Origin: Micromonospora parathelypteridis
GTDB taxonomy: Bacteria > Actinomycetota > Actinomycetes > Mycobacteriales > Micromonosporaceae
Assembly (NCBI RefSeq): GCF_014201145.1
Contig: NZ_JACHDP010000001.1
Span: forward strand, 5,704,001-5,768,000
Reading direction: 5' to 3'
DNA: 64,000 bases
Part shown: one piece after another, positions 9,414 to 21,001 of the stretch
How the letters are laid out: the number at the start of each line of letters is the position of its first letter
Position numbering within the stretch: the stretch's first letter is position 1
The notes under the pieces: model-generated
What the model saw: only the letters and a program-made list of their open reading frames with translations
Told to the model about the DNA's origin: nothing
Databases searched by the model: none
Translations under genes and position numbers: made by a program

Positions 9414-10280
9414 GTGAGGACGCTGGGTCGGCTGCTGCTCGCCGGTGCCGGTGCCGCCGCGGCCCGGTACGCGCTGCGCGAGGTGCGGACCTCCCCGGTC
9501 GGGCCCACGCTGCAGCGCACCAACTTCCGTGGCCGCACGGTGACCCTGGCCGCCGGGCCGGCGCTCGCCGCCGGTGCGGCCGCCGCTGGGGCCTTCGGTG
9601 CCACCAGCGGCGCCGCCGGTGGGGCCGCCCTGGTCGCCGGTCTGGGTGCCGGTGGTGTCGGGCTCTACGACGACGTGGTCGGCGCCCGGCCGGAGCAGAA
9701 GACCGCCAAGGGCTTCGCCGGCCACCTCGCCGCGCTGCGCGAAGGGCGGGTCACCGCCGGCCTGATCAAGGTCGTCGGAGTGGGTGCCGCCGGGCTGGGT
9801 GCCGCCGCGCTGCTCGCCGCCGACCCCCGGGTCGCCGCGCACCCGCGCCGCCAGCGCCAGGGAGCCTTCGGTCGGGGCGTCGACGTGCTGCTCGGCGCCG
9901 GCGTGATCGCCGGCACCGCCAACCTGCTCAACCTGCTCGACCTGCGGCCCGGCCGGGCCATCAAGTCCGGGCTGCTGCTCGCCGCGCCGCTGACCGGCGG
10001 CCCGCACGGCGGGATCGCCGCCGGCGCGGCCGGAGCCGCCGCCGGCCTGCTCCACGACGACCTGGCCGAGGACGTGATGCTCGGCGACAGCGGCGCGAAC
10101 GCCCTCGGGGCGCTGCTCGGCGTCGCGCTCGCCGCCCGGACCGGCCCGCTCGGCCGGGCCGGTCTACTCGCCGTGCTCGCCGGCCTCACCGCCACCAGCG
10201 AGAAGGTCAGCTTCACGGCGGTGATCCAGCGGACACCGGGGCTGCGCGAGCTCGACGCACTGGGCCGACGCGCCGACTGA
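9414..10280 (+). CDS. MraY/WecA-like membrane glycosyl-1-phosphate transferase family protein
   Basis: 288 aa from GTG 9414, a very hydrophobic Ala/Gly-rich protein with about 7-9 membrane segments. Motifs resembling the polyprenyl-phosphate sugar transferase family are present in order: YDDVVG with a downstream Lys (DDxxK-like), NLLNLLDLRPGRA (the NxxNxxD motif) and MLGDSGANALG (the GDSG-type loop). MraY/WecA enzymes move a sugar-phosphate to undecaprenyl phosphate at the inner membrane face. Murein MraY normally sits in the dcw cluster, so this paralog probably acts on another wall glycan. It lies 1 bp before murJ, in an apparent envelope operon. Confidence 0.75.
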   Translation: MRTLGRLLLAGAGAAAARYALREVRTSPVGPTLQRTNFRGRTVTLAAGPALAAGAAAAGAFGATSGAAGGAALVAGLGAGGVGLYDDVVGARPEQKTAKGFAGHLAALREGRVTAGLIKVVGVGAAGLGAAALLAADPRVAAHPRRQRQGAFGRGVDVLLGAGVIAGTANLLNLLDLRPGRAIKSGLLLAAPLTGGPHGGIAAGAAGAAAGLLHDDLAEDVMLGDSGANALGALLGVALAARTGPLGRAGLLAVLAGLTATSEKVSFTAVIQRTPGLRELDALGRRAD

Positions 10281-10281
10281 C

Positions 10282-11970
10282 GTGAGTAGACCGGCCCCCC
10301 TCGCCGGCGCCGGCCGGCTGGCCGGAGCAGCCGCGCTCATCGCCGTCCTCACCGTGGCCAGCCGGCTCGCCGGCTTCGGCCGCACCGCCGTGTTCACCTG
10401 GAGCCTGGCGCCCACCGACCTCGGCGGCACCTACGTGGTGGCCAACGCGGTGCCGAACTTCATCTTCGAGATCGTCGCCGGGGGAGCGCTGGCCAGCCTC
10501 GTCGTACCGCTGCTGGCGGGCGCGGTCGCCGCGGGTGACCGCACGGCGGTGGCCCGCACCACCGGCGCGCTGCTGACCTGGACGCTGGCCCTGCTGGTGC
10601 CGCTCGCGGTGCTGGTGGTGCTGTTCGCCGGGCCGATCGTCGAGTCGCTGGGCCATCACCTGACCGCCGCCCAGCAGCACAGCGGCGTGCGGATGCTGCG
10701 GGTCTTCGCCCCCCAACTGCCGCTGTACGGGGTCGGCATCGTGCTCACCGGGGTGCTGCAGGCGCACCGCCGGTTCGCCTGGCCGGTGCTCGCCCCGTTG
10801 CTGTCGAGCCTCACCGTGATCGTCGTCTACCTGGGGTTCACCGCCACGCAGGGCCGGTACGCCACCGTCGGTGGGGTGAGCCCCGGTGGCGAGGTGCTGC
10901 TCTCCGCCGGCACCACCCTCGGCGTGGTGGTGCTGTCGTTGTCGTTGCTGATCCCGGTCCGCCGGCTGCGCCTGGGGTTGCGGGCCGGGTTCGGGTTCCC
11001 CGCCGACGCGCGGGCCCGGGTCGGCGGGTTGGCGGTGGCCGGCGCGGTCACCGTCACCACGCAGCAGATCGCCCTGATCGTCAGCCTGAACCAGGTCACC
11101 GCCGGTGCGCGCAGCAACCCGGGCGTCTACAACCTGGCGCAGACCGTCTACCTGTTGCCGTGGGCGGTGCTGGCGGTGCCGCTGGCCATCGCGGCCTACC
11201 CGACCCTGGCGGCGGCCCGCGCCGCCGGCGACGAGGACACCTACCGGGCGACCCTGGCACCGGCCGTGCGCGGTGTGCTGCTGTTCAGTTGCCTCGGCAC
11301 GGCCGCGTTGATCGGCACCGCCGGGCCGGTCGGGCACTTCTTCTTCTCCGAACCGGCCGCCTCGAGCGCCGCCGCGGCGATCATCGGCTACGCCCCGGGC
11401 CTGGTCGGCTACGGCCTCTTCGCGGTGCTCACCCGCGCGCTCTACGCCCGGGGAGAGACCCGCGCGGCGACGCTCGCCACCGCCGTCGGCTTCCTCGTGG
11501 TGCCGGCCGTCGTCCTGCTGCTCGGTGCGCTGCTGCCGCTGCGGGATCGGGTGCTCGCGGTGACGTCCGCCAACTCGGTGGGGATGCTGCTGCTCGGGGC
11601 GTTGCTGCTCATGGCGGTGGCGCGCAGCGCCGGCCGGCTGGCACTCGCCGGCGCGGCACGGGCCGGGGCGGCCGGTGGCCTCGCCGGTGTGCTCGCCGCG
11701 CTCGCCGGTCTGGGCCTCACCCGATGGCTCGACACGCCGGGCGGCGGCACCCCGACGATGGCGGTGGCACTCGGTCAGGGCATGCTGTCCGGGGTTCTGG
11801 TCGGGGCGGTGTTCCTCGCCGTGGTCTGGTTCGTCGACCGGCGGGACGTCCAGCCACTGCTCGCCGGGGTGTTGCGGCGTCTGCGCCGGCGAGGGCCACG
11901 GGGTGGCGCGCCGACGCCCCCTGCGAGCTCCCCGGAGCGGGGCGACGGGAAGGAGACGGCGACTCGATGA
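10282..11970 (+). CDS. murJ: MurJ/MviN-family lipid II flippase
   Basis: 562 aa from GTG 10282, with about 14 membrane segments. It carries MviN features: an N-terminal RLAGFGRTAVFTWSLA segment, ANAVPNFIFEIVAGGALASL, and repeated hydrophobic helices. MurJ flips lipid-linked peptidoglycan precursors across the membrane. Actinomycetes often have more than one MviN-type protein, so this copy could flip another lipid-linked sugar. It overlaps the next gene by ATGA, indicating translational coupling with the glycosyltransferase. The gene_symbol is given for the family only. Confidence 0.85.
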   Translation: MSRPAPLAGAGRLAGAAALIAVLTVASRLAGFGRTAVFTWSLAPTDLGGTYVVANAVPNFIFEIVAGGALASLVVPLLAGAVAAGDRTAVARTTGALLTWTLALLVPLAVLVVLFAGPIVESLGHHLTAAQQHSGVRMLRVFAPQLPLYGVGIVLTGVLQAHRRFAWPVLAPLLSSLTVIVVYLGFTATQGRYATVGGVSPGGEVLLSAGTTLGVVVLSLSLLIPVRRLRLGLRAGFGFPADARARVGGLAVAGAVTVTTQQIALIVSLNQVTAGARSNPGVYNLAQTVYLLPWAVLAVPLAIAAYPTLAAARAAGDEDTYRATLAPAVRGVLLFSCLGTAALIGTAGPVGHFFFSEPAASSAAAAIIGYAPGLVGYGLFAVLTRALYARGETRAATLATAVGFLVVPAVVLLLGALLPLRDRVLAVTSANSVGMLLLGALLLMAVARSAGRLALAGAARAGAAGGLAGVLAALAGLGLTRWLDTPGGGTPTMAVALGQGMLSGVLVGAVFLAVVWFVDRRDVQPLLAGVLRRLRRRGPRGGAPTPPASSPERGDGKETATR

Positions 11971-13136
11971 GCGAGGCACATCTGCCTGCCGGCTGGTCGG
12001 GCACCGTCGCGTTGGTACTCGCGTCCAGCACCGGCGGGGTCGGCCAGCACGTCCGCTCGGTGGCACGTGGCCTCGTCGCCGGCGGCGCCACCGTCCTGGT
12101 CTGCGGGCCCGCGGCAACCCAGGAGCAGTTCGACTTCGTCGGTGTCGGCGCCCGTTTCGAGCCGGTGGAGATCCCGGCCAGCCCAACCCCGGCCGACGCC
12201 CGCGCGGTGCTCGCCCTGCGTCGGGTGCTCTCCGCCGCCGGCGTCGACGTGGTGCACGCGCACGGCCTGCGGGCCGGGTTGGTCGCCGTGCTGGCCCGAC
12301 CCGCCGCCCCGCTGATCGTCACCTGGCACAACGCGGTGCTCGCGGGCGGCCTACGCGGCGGGGTGTCCCGACTCGTGGAACGCGTGGTGGCCCGGGGCGC
12401 CCGGGTGGCCCTCGGCGCGTCCACGGACCTGGTGCGGCGGGCTGCCGCGCTGGGCGCCGCCGACGCCCGGCTCGCCCCGGTCGCCGCGCCGACCCTGCCC
12501 GCGCCCCGGCGACGCCCGGCGGCGGTACGCGCCGAGTTCGGCGTACGCCCGGACCAGCCGTTGATCGTCTCGGTCGGCCGTCTGCACCCGCAGAAACGCT
12601 ACGACGTGCTGATCGACGCGGCGGCCCGCTGGCGTACGCGTACCCCGCCGCCGGTCGTGGTGATCGCCGGCAGTGGGCCGGCGTATCTGCCGCTGGCCGC
12701 GCGGACCTCCGCGGCCCGCGCTCCGGTGACCCTGCTGGGGCACCGCACCGACGTGGCGGACCTGCTCGCCGGCGCCGACCTCGCGGTGGTGACCAGCGAC
12801 TGGGAGGCGCGGCAGCTCTTCGCCCAGGAGGCGCTGCGCGCCGGCGTACCGCTGGTGGCCACCGCGGTCGGCGGGCTGCCGGAGCTGGTCGGCGACGCCG
12901 CCACGCTGGTCCCCGCCGGCGATGTGGACGCGGTCGACGCCGCGGTGCGCGCGTTGCTGGACGACCCGGCGGCCCGGGCCGAGTTGGGCCGACGCGGCGC
13001 CGAACGGGCGGCGACGTGGCCGACCGAGACGGACACGGTGGCCGCGCTGGCCGCCCTCTACGCCGAGGTGAGCGCCGACCGCACCGGTCCGGCGGCCACC
13101 CCGGACTCCGACGCCCCGAGAACGGGACACCGGTGA
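11967..13136 (+). CDS. GT4-family glycosyltransferase
   Basis: 389 aa, cytoplasmic, GT-B fold. The N-terminal half has STGGVGQHVRSVARGL and VVHAHGLRAG. The C-terminal half has VSVGRLHPQKRYDVLIDA and the nucleotide-sugar-binding region EARQLFAQEALRAGVPLVAT then VGGLPELV, typical of GT4 retaining transferases (the canonical EGxPxxxxE is varied here). ATG 11967 overlaps the murJ stop. The downstream gene begins at its stop codon. The substrate is unknown. With the MraY-like protein and MurJ it probably builds and exports a lipid-linked envelope glycan. Confidence 0.88.
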   Translation: MSEAHLPAGWSGTVALVLASSTGGVGQHVRSVARGLVAGGATVLVCGPAATQEQFDFVGVGARFEPVEIPASPTPADARAVLALRRVLSAAGVDVVHAHGLRAGLVAVLARPAAPLIVTWHNAVLAGGLRGGVSRLVERVVARGARVALGASTDLVRRAAALGAADARLAPVAAPTLPAPRRRPAAVRAEFGVRPDQPLIVSVGRLHPQKRYDVLIDAAARWRTRTPPPVVVIAGSGPAYLPLAARTSAARAPVTLLGHRTDVADLLAGADLAVVTSDWEARQLFAQEALRAGVPLVATAVGGLPELVGDAATLVPAGDVDAVDAAVRALLDDPAARAELGRRGAERAATWPTETDTVAALAALYAEVSADRTGPAATPDSDAPRTGHR

Positions 13137-15628
13137 TGCTGCGCCGAATCGCCCCCGCCCTGCTGACCGTGCTCGTGGTGGCGCTGGGCGTCACCGCGCT
13201 GGCCGCCCGCCCACCCCGGGGCGTCCCGCAACACACCGCCGACTTCGTGGTGCTCGCCGGGGTCGCCGGGCTGCGCTGGGAGGACGTGGATCCGCAGAGC
13301 ACCCCGACGTTGTGGCGGATGGCCCAGGAAGGGTCGATCGGTTCGCTGTCGGTGCGCTCCGCGCACCGACCCACCTGCCCGGTGGACGGCTGGCTGACCT
13401 TGGGCGCGGGCAGCTTCGCCGCGTGGAACGGCAGCCGGGTGGCCGACGGGTGCCCGCCGGCCGGGGTGGCGGTGGAGCAACCCGACGGCATCGGCGCGAA
13501 CCTGCCCGACCAGGAGAGCGTGGTGCAGTACAACCAGCAGCGCCTGTCCTGGGGTGCCATGCCCGGATCGCTGTCGGAGTCGGTCCGCTGCTCCGTCGCC
13601 GTGGGCCCGGGTGCGGCCGTGGCGGCGGCCCGACCGTTCGGCCGCGTCGACCGGTACGCCTCGGCGCTGCCGGCCGACCCGCGGGCGCTGCTCGGCTCGT
13701 GCGTCCTGAGCATCGTCGACCTCGGCACGGTCGAGGGCGCCGACCCGGCGTCACGCGCCGAGGAGGCCCGCGCGGCGGACGCCCAACTGGCCCGGGTGCT
13801 GGCCGCCCGGCCACCGCGGTCGTTGGTGCTGGTCGCCGGGATCTCCGACACCGCCCAGCCGTCGCGGTTGCACGTGGCGGTCGCCGACGGGCCGGGCTGG
13901 GAGCGGGGGTGGCTCACCTCGGCCAGCACCGGCCGGGACGGCTACCTGCAACTTGTCGACCTCGCACCGACCGCCCTCGCCGCGCTGGGCCGCCCGATGC
14001 CGGAGCGACTCTTCCTCGGCCGTCCGGCGATCAGCACCGGCGGTCGTCCCACCGACCTGGCGGACGCGATCGACGCCCCGGCGGACGCCGATCGGGAGGC
14101 GGCCGCCCAGCGGAGCATCTCCGGCAGGTTCTTCACGCTGCTCGCCGCCGTGCAGGTGCTGCTGGCCCTGGCGATCCTGCCGCTGCTGCGCCGGGCCCGC
14201 CCGCACGCCGGACCGGCCGGCCCGACCCCCGTCTCCGGGCGGATCGTGGCCGTGGTGGAGGTGCTGCTGGTCGCCGCGGCGTTGACGGTCCCGGCGGCGC
14301 TGCTCGCCGACGCGGTGCCCTGGTGGCGTGGCGAGCACCCCGGCTGGATCTTCGCCGGGGTCACCGCGCTGCTGGTGGCCGCCGGCGCCGCGGCGGTGCG
14401 GTTCGCCCCCGGGTACGCGGGCACCCTCGGCCCGGTCGGTGCGGTGGCCGGCCTGACCACACTCGTCGTCGGGCTGGACGTGCTCACCGGGTCCAGCCTC
14501 CAACTCAACGGGGTGGTGGGCTACTCCGCGTTGCAGGGTGGCCGCTACGCCGGGCTGAGCACCGTGGGGCTGGGCGCGTTCCTCGCGGGCGCGTTGCTCA
14601 CCGGGGGTTGGCTCGCGCAACGGGTGCACCGCGGCTGGCGTCCGGCGGTGATGGTGGCCGTGGGTGGCCTTGCCGTGGTGGTGGTCGGCAGCCCGTACCT
14701 GGGCGCCGACCCGGTCGGTGCGATCGCGCTCACCGCCGGCGTCAGCGTCGCCGCCGTGATCAGCGCCGGCGGCTGGTTGACGATCAGCCGACTGGCCTGG
14801 GCCACCATGGCCGCCCTGGCGGTCGGCATCGGCTTCGCCGTGGTGGACCTGCGCCGTTCGGCGGCGGAGCGGGGCAGCCTGGGTCGGTTCCTCTCCGCGC
14901 TCAGCGACGGCACCGGCGGGTTCACCGTGCACCGATCCAGCACGGAGAATTTCGAGACGTTGGTCAACAGCCCGCTGACCGTGCTCGCCCTGGCCGGCGG
15001 GTTGCTGGTGTGGTTCGCCCTGCTGCAGCCGTGGGGCGGGCTGATGCGGCTGTTCGGCATCTACCCGGCGGTGCGGGCCGCGATGGCCGGCACCGTCGTC
15101 GCCGCGGTGCTCGGTGGTGTCCTCGACGGCGCGGCGCTGGACGTGATGGGCGCTGCCGCCGCCCTGGTGGTGCCGATGGCCGCCCTGGCGTCGCTGCGGG
15201 TCCTCGGACACGCCGCCGACCGGACCCGCCCGGTCCCCGGCCGCTCCCGCGCGGACGGCTCCGACGACGACTCGGGGTCGGGCGGGATTGGCCGGGCCGC
15301 CGGTGGTGACGGACCGACCGGTGGTGGGGGGCCGCTGGGCGCGGTCCACCCCCGCCCGATCAGCGCCCCGCCCGCCAGCGCAACACAGGCAGGCGCAGCA
15401 CAGGCGGTCGCACCGCCGGACAACCCGGCCGACCGCCCCTCCGCCACCGACGACGACCCGCCGGGACCGACCGCGAGCGGATCGACCGACCCGACGGGGC
15501 CGACCGCGAGCGGATCGACCGACGCCGTGGAGCCGACCGCGAGCGGGTCGGCGTCGGACGCCACGCCGACGGTGCCGGTGCCGCCCCGGCAGGTCACCCG
15601 ATCATCGACCGAGGTTGCCGCACCCTGA
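13136..15628 (+). CDS. Large membrane protein with alkaline-phosphatase-like extracellular domain
   Basis: 830 aa. Residues 1-22 are a membrane anchor. Residues about 35-310 (FVVLAGVAGLRWEDVDPQST, then LTLGAGSFAAWNGSRV and VLVAGISD) have the pattern of alkaline-phosphatase superfamily proteins, but I cannot confirm the metal ligands. About ten membrane helices follow to residue 700. The last 130 residues are disordered, Pro/Ser/Thr-rich, with tandem GPTASGSTD repeats. The start is ATG 13136, with GTG 13133 as the alternative; either is coupled to the previous stop. It probably belongs to the envelope glycan operon, possibly modifying a polymer outside the membrane. The function is not established. 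Confidence 0.7.
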   Translation: MLRRIAPALLTVLVVALGVTALAARPPRGVPQHTADFVVLAGVAGLRWEDVDPQSTPTLWRMAQEGSIGSLSVRSAHRPTCPVDGWLTLGAGSFAAWNGSRVADGCPPAGVAVEQPDGIGANLPDQESVVQYNQQRLSWGAMPGSLSESVRCSVAVGPGAAVAAARPFGRVDRYASALPADPRALLGSCVLSIVDLGTVEGADPASRAEEARAADAQLARVLAARPPRSLVLVAGISDTAQPSRLHVAVADGPGWERGWLTSASTGRDGYLQLVDLAPTALAALGRPMPERLFLGRPAISTGGRPTDLADAIDAPADADREAAAQRSISGRFFTLLAAVQVLLALAILPLLRRARPHAGPAGPTPVSGRIVAVVEVLLVAAALTVPAALLADAVPWWRGEHPGWIFAGVTALLVAAGAAAVRFAPGYAGTLGPVGAVAGLTTLVVGLDVLTGSSLQLNGVVGYSALQGGRYAGLSTVGLGAFLAGALLTGGWLAQRVHRGWRPAVMVAVGGLAVVVVGSPYLGADPVGAIALTAGVSVAAVISAGGWLTISRLAWATMAALAVGIGFAVVDLRRSAAERGSLGRFLSALSDGTGGFTVHRSSTENFETLVNSPLTVLALAGGLLVWFALLQPWGGLMRLFGIYPAVRAAMAGTVVAAVLGGVLDGAALDVMGAAAALVVPMAALASLRVLGHAADRTRPVPGRSRADGSDDDSGSGGIGRAAGGDGPTGGGGPLGAVHPRPISAPPASATQAGAAQAVAPPDNPADRPSATDDDPPGPTASGSTDPTGPTASGSTDAVEPTASGSASDATPTVPVPPRQVTRSSTEVAAP
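15468..15555 (+). repeat. In-frame tandem repeat coding PTASGST-type units
   Basis: Three copies of a ~36-bp unit with core GACCGCGAGCGGATCGACCG lie near the 3' end of the large membrane protein gene. They encode PTASGSTDPTG, PTASGSTDAVE and PTASGSASD. All are in frame, so the copy number could vary without disrupting the protein. Confidence 0.8.
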
Positions 15629-15764
15629 GCGTCGGGCCTCCTCCGGGTGGCCCGGTGGTGTCGCAGCCGGGGTGCGGCCTGCGGGTACCCGCCCGGGAGG
15701 TGTTACCGTCGAGTCCCGTGGATCGCGTGATCACTTTGTTGATCAAGCACGGCGGTCTGCATGA

Positions 15765-17619
<1,855 letters not shown>

Positions 17620-17638
<19 letters not shown>

Positions 17639-18228
17639 ACCGCTACGAGGTGCGCTCCCGCGAGGAGCGGTACCGGGGGCGGATCTTCGACGTGGTCACC
17701 GACGAGGTGACCATGCCGGGCGGCGGGACCGGGCTGCGGGACCTCGTCCGGCACGTCGGGGCGGTGGCCGTGGTGGCGCTCGACGACGCCGGCCAGGTGG
17801 TGCTGATCCGGCAGTACCGGCACCCGGTCGGGCGGCACCTGTGGGAGCTGCCCGCCGGACTGATGGACGTCTCCGGTGAGGACCTGCCGGCGGCCGCGTT
17901 GCGGGAGTTGGCCGAGGAGGCGGACCTCACCGCCGCGCGGATCGACGTGCTGGTCGACCTGCACAGCTCGCCCGGGTTCACCAACGAGCTGGTGCGGGTC
18001 TTCCTGGCGAGGGACCTGGCCGCGGTGCCGGCCGGCGAGCGCCACGAGCGCCACGACGAGGAGGCCGACCTGCAGGTCGTCCGCTTCGACCTGGACCAGA
18101 CTGTCGCCATGGTCCTGGCCGGTGAGATCACCAACGCGTCCGCGGTGGCCGGGCTGCTGGCCGCGGCCCGCGCCCGGGACACCGGCTGGTCGGCGCTGCG
18201 TCGGGCGGACGCGCCGCTGCCACGCTGA
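17620..18228 (+). CDS. NUDIX hydrolase, ADP-ribose pyrophosphatase type
   Basis: 202 aa. It likely hydrolyses ADP-ribose or a related nucleoside diphosphate sugar. The sequence has LIRQYRHPVGRHLWELPAG followed by the Nudix box (about residues 78-100; REL-EE with Glu metal ligands in ALRELAEEADL). The order pyrG-NUDIX-xerD matches M. tuberculosis Rv1699-Rv1701. The GTG start and first six residues (MSERSE) come from an intergenic repeat. The conserved protein really begins at about HRYEVRSREE, so the annotated start may be a repeat-derived extension. Confidence 0.9.
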
Positions 18229-18266
18229 GCGCCGTCGCCGGTTCAGCTGGCGAGGGGAGTACGCGC

Positions 18267-18300
18267 ACAGGGGCCCCGCGGTCAACCGCGGGGCCCCTGT
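18267..18300. terminator. Perfect 16-bp hairpin between convergent genes
   Basis: The arms ACAGGGGCCCCGCGGT and ACCGCGGGGCCCCTGT are separated by only CA. The perfect palindrome sits between the NUDIX gene (+) and the TM2 gene (-), so it probably terminates both. Confidence 0.8.
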
Positions 18301-18317
18301 GGTGTCGGTGTGGTCGG

Positions 18318-18590
18318 TCAGTCGCGCAGCGGGCGGCCCTGTGCGTCAGTGCCGCCGTTGACCAGGATGAGGATGCCGTCGATGAAACCCCAGATGCTGC
18401 CGAAGCCGAAGGTGCACACGCTGACGACGAGCTGCAGCACGCCGATCTTGATGTCACCGATGTAGAACCGGCCGGCGCCGAAGAAGCCGAGCAGGATCCC
18501 GAGGACGCCCGCGACGACCTTGCTCTTGTCCGAGACGCCTTGGGGGTACCCGGGTTGGGGGTACCCGGGCTGGTAAGGGGGAGTGGTCAT
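18318..18590 (-). CDS. TM2-domain membrane protein
   Basis: 90 aa. A Pro/Tyr/Gln-rich N-terminus (TTPPYQPGYPQPGYPQG) is followed by two membrane helices joined by a short turn (VAGVLGILLGFFGAGRFYIG, then LQLVVSVCTFGFGSIWGFID). This is the TM2 domain pattern with the conserved GRFY and D residues. The function of bacterial TM2 proteins is poorly known. The ATG at 18588-18590 has no clear ribosome site. It is divergent from alanine dehydrogenase. Confidence 0.85.
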   Translation of the reverse strand: MTTPPYQPGYPQPGYPQGVSDKSKVVAGVLGILLGFFGAGRFYIGDIKIGVLQLVVSVCTFGFGSIWGFIDGILILVNGGTDAQGRPLRD

Positions 18591-18712
18591 GCGCGGACAC
18601 GATAGTGATCCACTCTTGCGCTGTCCGCACCGCCACCCAGCAGATGGGACGATAGGGGTCGAACCTGTCCTGACGGTGGAGGCGATGATCGACCGGGAAA
18701 TCCAGGCGGTGC

Positions 18713-18729
18713 CCTGACACATCGTCAGG
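18713..18729. promoter_or_regulatory. Dyad CCTGAC-N5-GTCAGG upstream of alanine dehydrogenase
   Basis: A perfect 6+6 inverted repeat lies 153 bp before ald, and a related TCCTGACGG lies at about 18668. Ald genes are often controlled by Lrp/AldR-type regulators. Whether this dyad is such an operator is a guess. Confidence 0.3.
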
Positions 18730-18881
18730 ACACCCGGGCACCGGATGGCACTGTGCTGGCTCGCGGCGGCACCGCACGCGCCTAGACTGCCGCCGGCGGG
18801 ACCGGTGACCGCGGTGGCAAAGGGGCCATTGCGGCACCGAGCAGTCGGGGGAGAGCAGCCCCGAAGAGAGGTGTCTGCATC

Positions 18882-19997
18882 GTGAAGGTCGGAATCCCAC
18901 GCGAGGTCAAGAACCACGAGTACCGCGTGGCGATCACGCCAGCGGGCGTCAACGAGTTCACCCGCAGCGGCCACGAGGTCTTCATCGAGTCCGGCGCCGG
19001 GGTCGGCTCCAGCATCACCGACGAGGAGTTCGCCGCCGCCGGCGCGAAGGTCCTGGCCACCGCCGACGAGGTGTGGGAGACCGCCGAGCTGGTGCTCAAG
19101 GTCAAGGAGCCGATCGCCGAGGAGTACCACCGGATGCGTCCCGGGCAGGTGCTCTTCACCTACCTGCACCTGGCCGCCTCCAAGGAGTGCACCGACGCGC
19201 TGGTCGACCGCAAGGTCACCGGCATCGCGTACGAGACGGTCGAGCTGCCCGACCGGTCGTTGCCGCTGCTCGCCCCGATGTCCGAGGTGGCCGGCCGGCT
19301 CGCCCCGCAGGTGGGCGCCTTCTATATGATGCGGACCGGCGGCGGGCGCGGCGTGCTGCCCGGCGGTGTCTCCGGGGTGTACGCGGCCAAGACCGTCGTC
19401 ATCGGCGCCGGCGTCTCCGGCCTGAACGCCGCCGCGATCGCGCTGGGCCTGCAGTCCGAGGTGCTGCTGCTGGACAAGAACGTCGCCCGGCTGCGCTCCG
19501 CCGACGCCATCTACCGCGGCCACCTGCAGACCGTCGCCTCCAACGCCTACGAGGTCGAGCGGGCCGTGCTCGACGCCGACCTGGTCATCGGCGCGGTGCT
19601 GGTGCCCGGCGCCAAGGCCCCGAAGCTGATCTCCAACGAGCTGGTCTCCCGGATGAAGCCGGGCAGCGTGCTCGTCGACATCGCCATCGACCAGGGCGGC
19701 TGCTTCGAGGACTCGCGCCCCACGACCCACGCCGACCCGGTCTACAAGGTGCACGAGTCGATCTTCTACTGCGTCGCGAACATGCCCGGCGCGGTGCCGA
19801 ACACCAGCACCTACGCCCTGACCAACGTCACCCTGCCGTACGCCCTGGAGTTGGCCAACCACGGCTGGCGTGAGGCGCTGCGGCGCGACCCGGCGCTGGG
19901 GCTGGGCCTGAACACCCACGACGGGCACGTCACCTACGGCCCGGTCGCCGAGGCGCACGGCATGGACGTGCTCCCGCTGGCCGACGCGCTGGCCTGA
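18882..19997 (+). CDS. ald: Alanine dehydrogenase
   Basis: 371 aa, the usual family length. It interconverts L-alanine and pyruvate with NAD. Seen: N-terminal [24 protein letters not shown] containing the catalytic His region, the Rossmann fingerprint [19 protein letters not shown], and [21 protein letters not shown] 18882 follows an AGAGAGG ribosome site about 10 nt upstream. It has its own promoter region, a 291-bp gap shared with the divergent TM2 gene. Confidence 0.96.
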   Translation: MKVGIPREVKNHEYRVAITPAGVNEFTRSGHEVFIESGAGVGSSITDEEFAAAGAKVLATADEVWETAELVLKVKEPIAEEYHRMRPGQVLFTYLHLAASKECTDALVDRKVTGIAYETVELPDRSLPLLAPMSEVAGRLAPQVGAFYMMRTGGGRGVLPGGVSGVYAAKTVVIGAGVSGLNAAAIALGLQSEVLLLDKNVARLRSADAIYRGHLQTVASNAYEVERAVLDADLVIGAVLVPGAKAPKLISNELVSRMKPGSVLVDIAIDQGGCFEDSRPTTHADPVYKVHESIFYCVANMPGAVPNTSTYALTNVTLPYALELANHGWREALRRDPALGLGLNTHDGHVTYGPVAEAHGMDVLPLADALA

Positions 19998-20035
19998 GCG
20001 GTGGCGGGCTGACCGGCAGCACGGACTCCGCCGGC

Positions 20036-21001
20036 GTGGGCGATGAGCCCACGCCGGCGCTGCGCCGTGCCGTGCGCGGCTACCTCGACCACCTCACCGT
20101 CGAACGTGGCCTGTCGGCGAACACCCTCACCTCGTACCGCCGGGATCTGGACCGCTATCTGGCGACCCTGGCCGATGCCGGCGTCGCCGACCTCGCGTCG
20201 GTCGGCGCCGGCCTCGTCGAGTCGCACCTGGCGCGGCTGCGCACGGGCGACGACGCGCACCCGCCGCTGGCGGTGTCCTCCGCCGCCCGCGCGGCCAGCG
20301 CGGTACGCGGCCTGCACCGCTTCGCGCTACGCGAAGGGCTGGCCGGCGCCGACCCCAGCCGCGACGTGCGCCCACCCACCCCACCGCGGCGGCTGCCCCG
20401 GGCGCTGCCGGTCGACGACGTGATCCGGCTGCTGGACACCGCCGGCCCGATCACCGCGACCGGCGAGGACGCGCCCCTCGCGCTGCGCGACCGGGCGCTG
20501 CTGGAGTTCCTGTACGGCACCGGCGCGCGGATCTCCGAGGCCGTCGGCGCCGCCGTGGACGACCTGGACACCGACGACGGCACCGTGCTGCTGCGCGGAA
20601 AAGGCGGCCGGGCGCGGCTGGTGCCGATCGGCGGGTACGCCGTCGACGCGGTGCGCGCCTACCTGGTCCGGGCCCGTCCCGCCCTGGCCGCCGCCGGTCG
20701 GGGCACTCCGGCGGTCTTCCTCAACGCCCGCGGTGGCGCGCTGACCCGGCAGGGCGCCTGGGGCATCCTGCGCGGCGCCGCCGGCCGGGCCGGGCTGCCC
20801 GTCGACGGGCCCACCGCCGTGTCCCCGCACACCCTGCGCCACTCGTACGCGACCCACCTGCTCGACGGCGGCGCCGACGTCCGGGTGGTCCAGGAGTTGC
20901 TCGGCCACGCATCCGTGACCACGACACAGGTCTACACCTTGGTCACCGTCGAACGGCTGCGCGAGGTGTACGCCACCGCCCACCCACGCGCCCGCGGCTG
21001 A
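20036..21001 (+). CDS. xerD: Tyrosine recombinase XerD
   Basis: 321 aa. With XerC it resolves chromosome dimers at dif during division. The N-terminal SAM-like domain spans about residues 10-105. Catalytic residues are visible: Arg165 (GARISEA), Lys in [29 protein letters not shown] and Tyr300 (QVYTLV). It sits before parA and scpAB, as in M. tuberculosis (Rv1701), which supports the core XerD role over a phage integrase. The GTG start at 20036 is preceded by a weak ribosome site. Confidence 0.94.
   Translation: MGDEPTPALRRAVRGYLDHLTVERGLSANTLTSYRRDLDRYLATLADAGVADLASVGAGLVESHLARLRTGDDAHPPLAVSSAARAASAVRGLHRFALREGLAGADPSRDVRPPTPPRRLPRALPVDDVIRLLDTAGPITATGEDAPLALRDRALLEFLYGTGARISEAVGAAVDDLDTDDGTVLLRGKGGRARLVPIGGYAVDAVRAYLVRARPALAAAGRGTPAVFLNARGGALTRQGAWGILRGAAGRAGLPVDGPTAVSPHTLRHSYATHLLDGGADVRVVQELLGHASVTTTQVYTLVTVERLREVYATAHPRARG

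Noticed and set aside
10213..12186. 657-codon minus-strand frame
   Set aside because: Opposite to murJ and the GT4 gene, with Arg/Gln/His-rich shadow composition and no recognised domain.
20036..21001. XerD as a phage-type integrase of the tRNA element
   Set aside because: It lies 6 kb from the tRNA, in the conserved xerD-parA-scpAB order, and has full-length XerD features. The element has its own degraded integrase.
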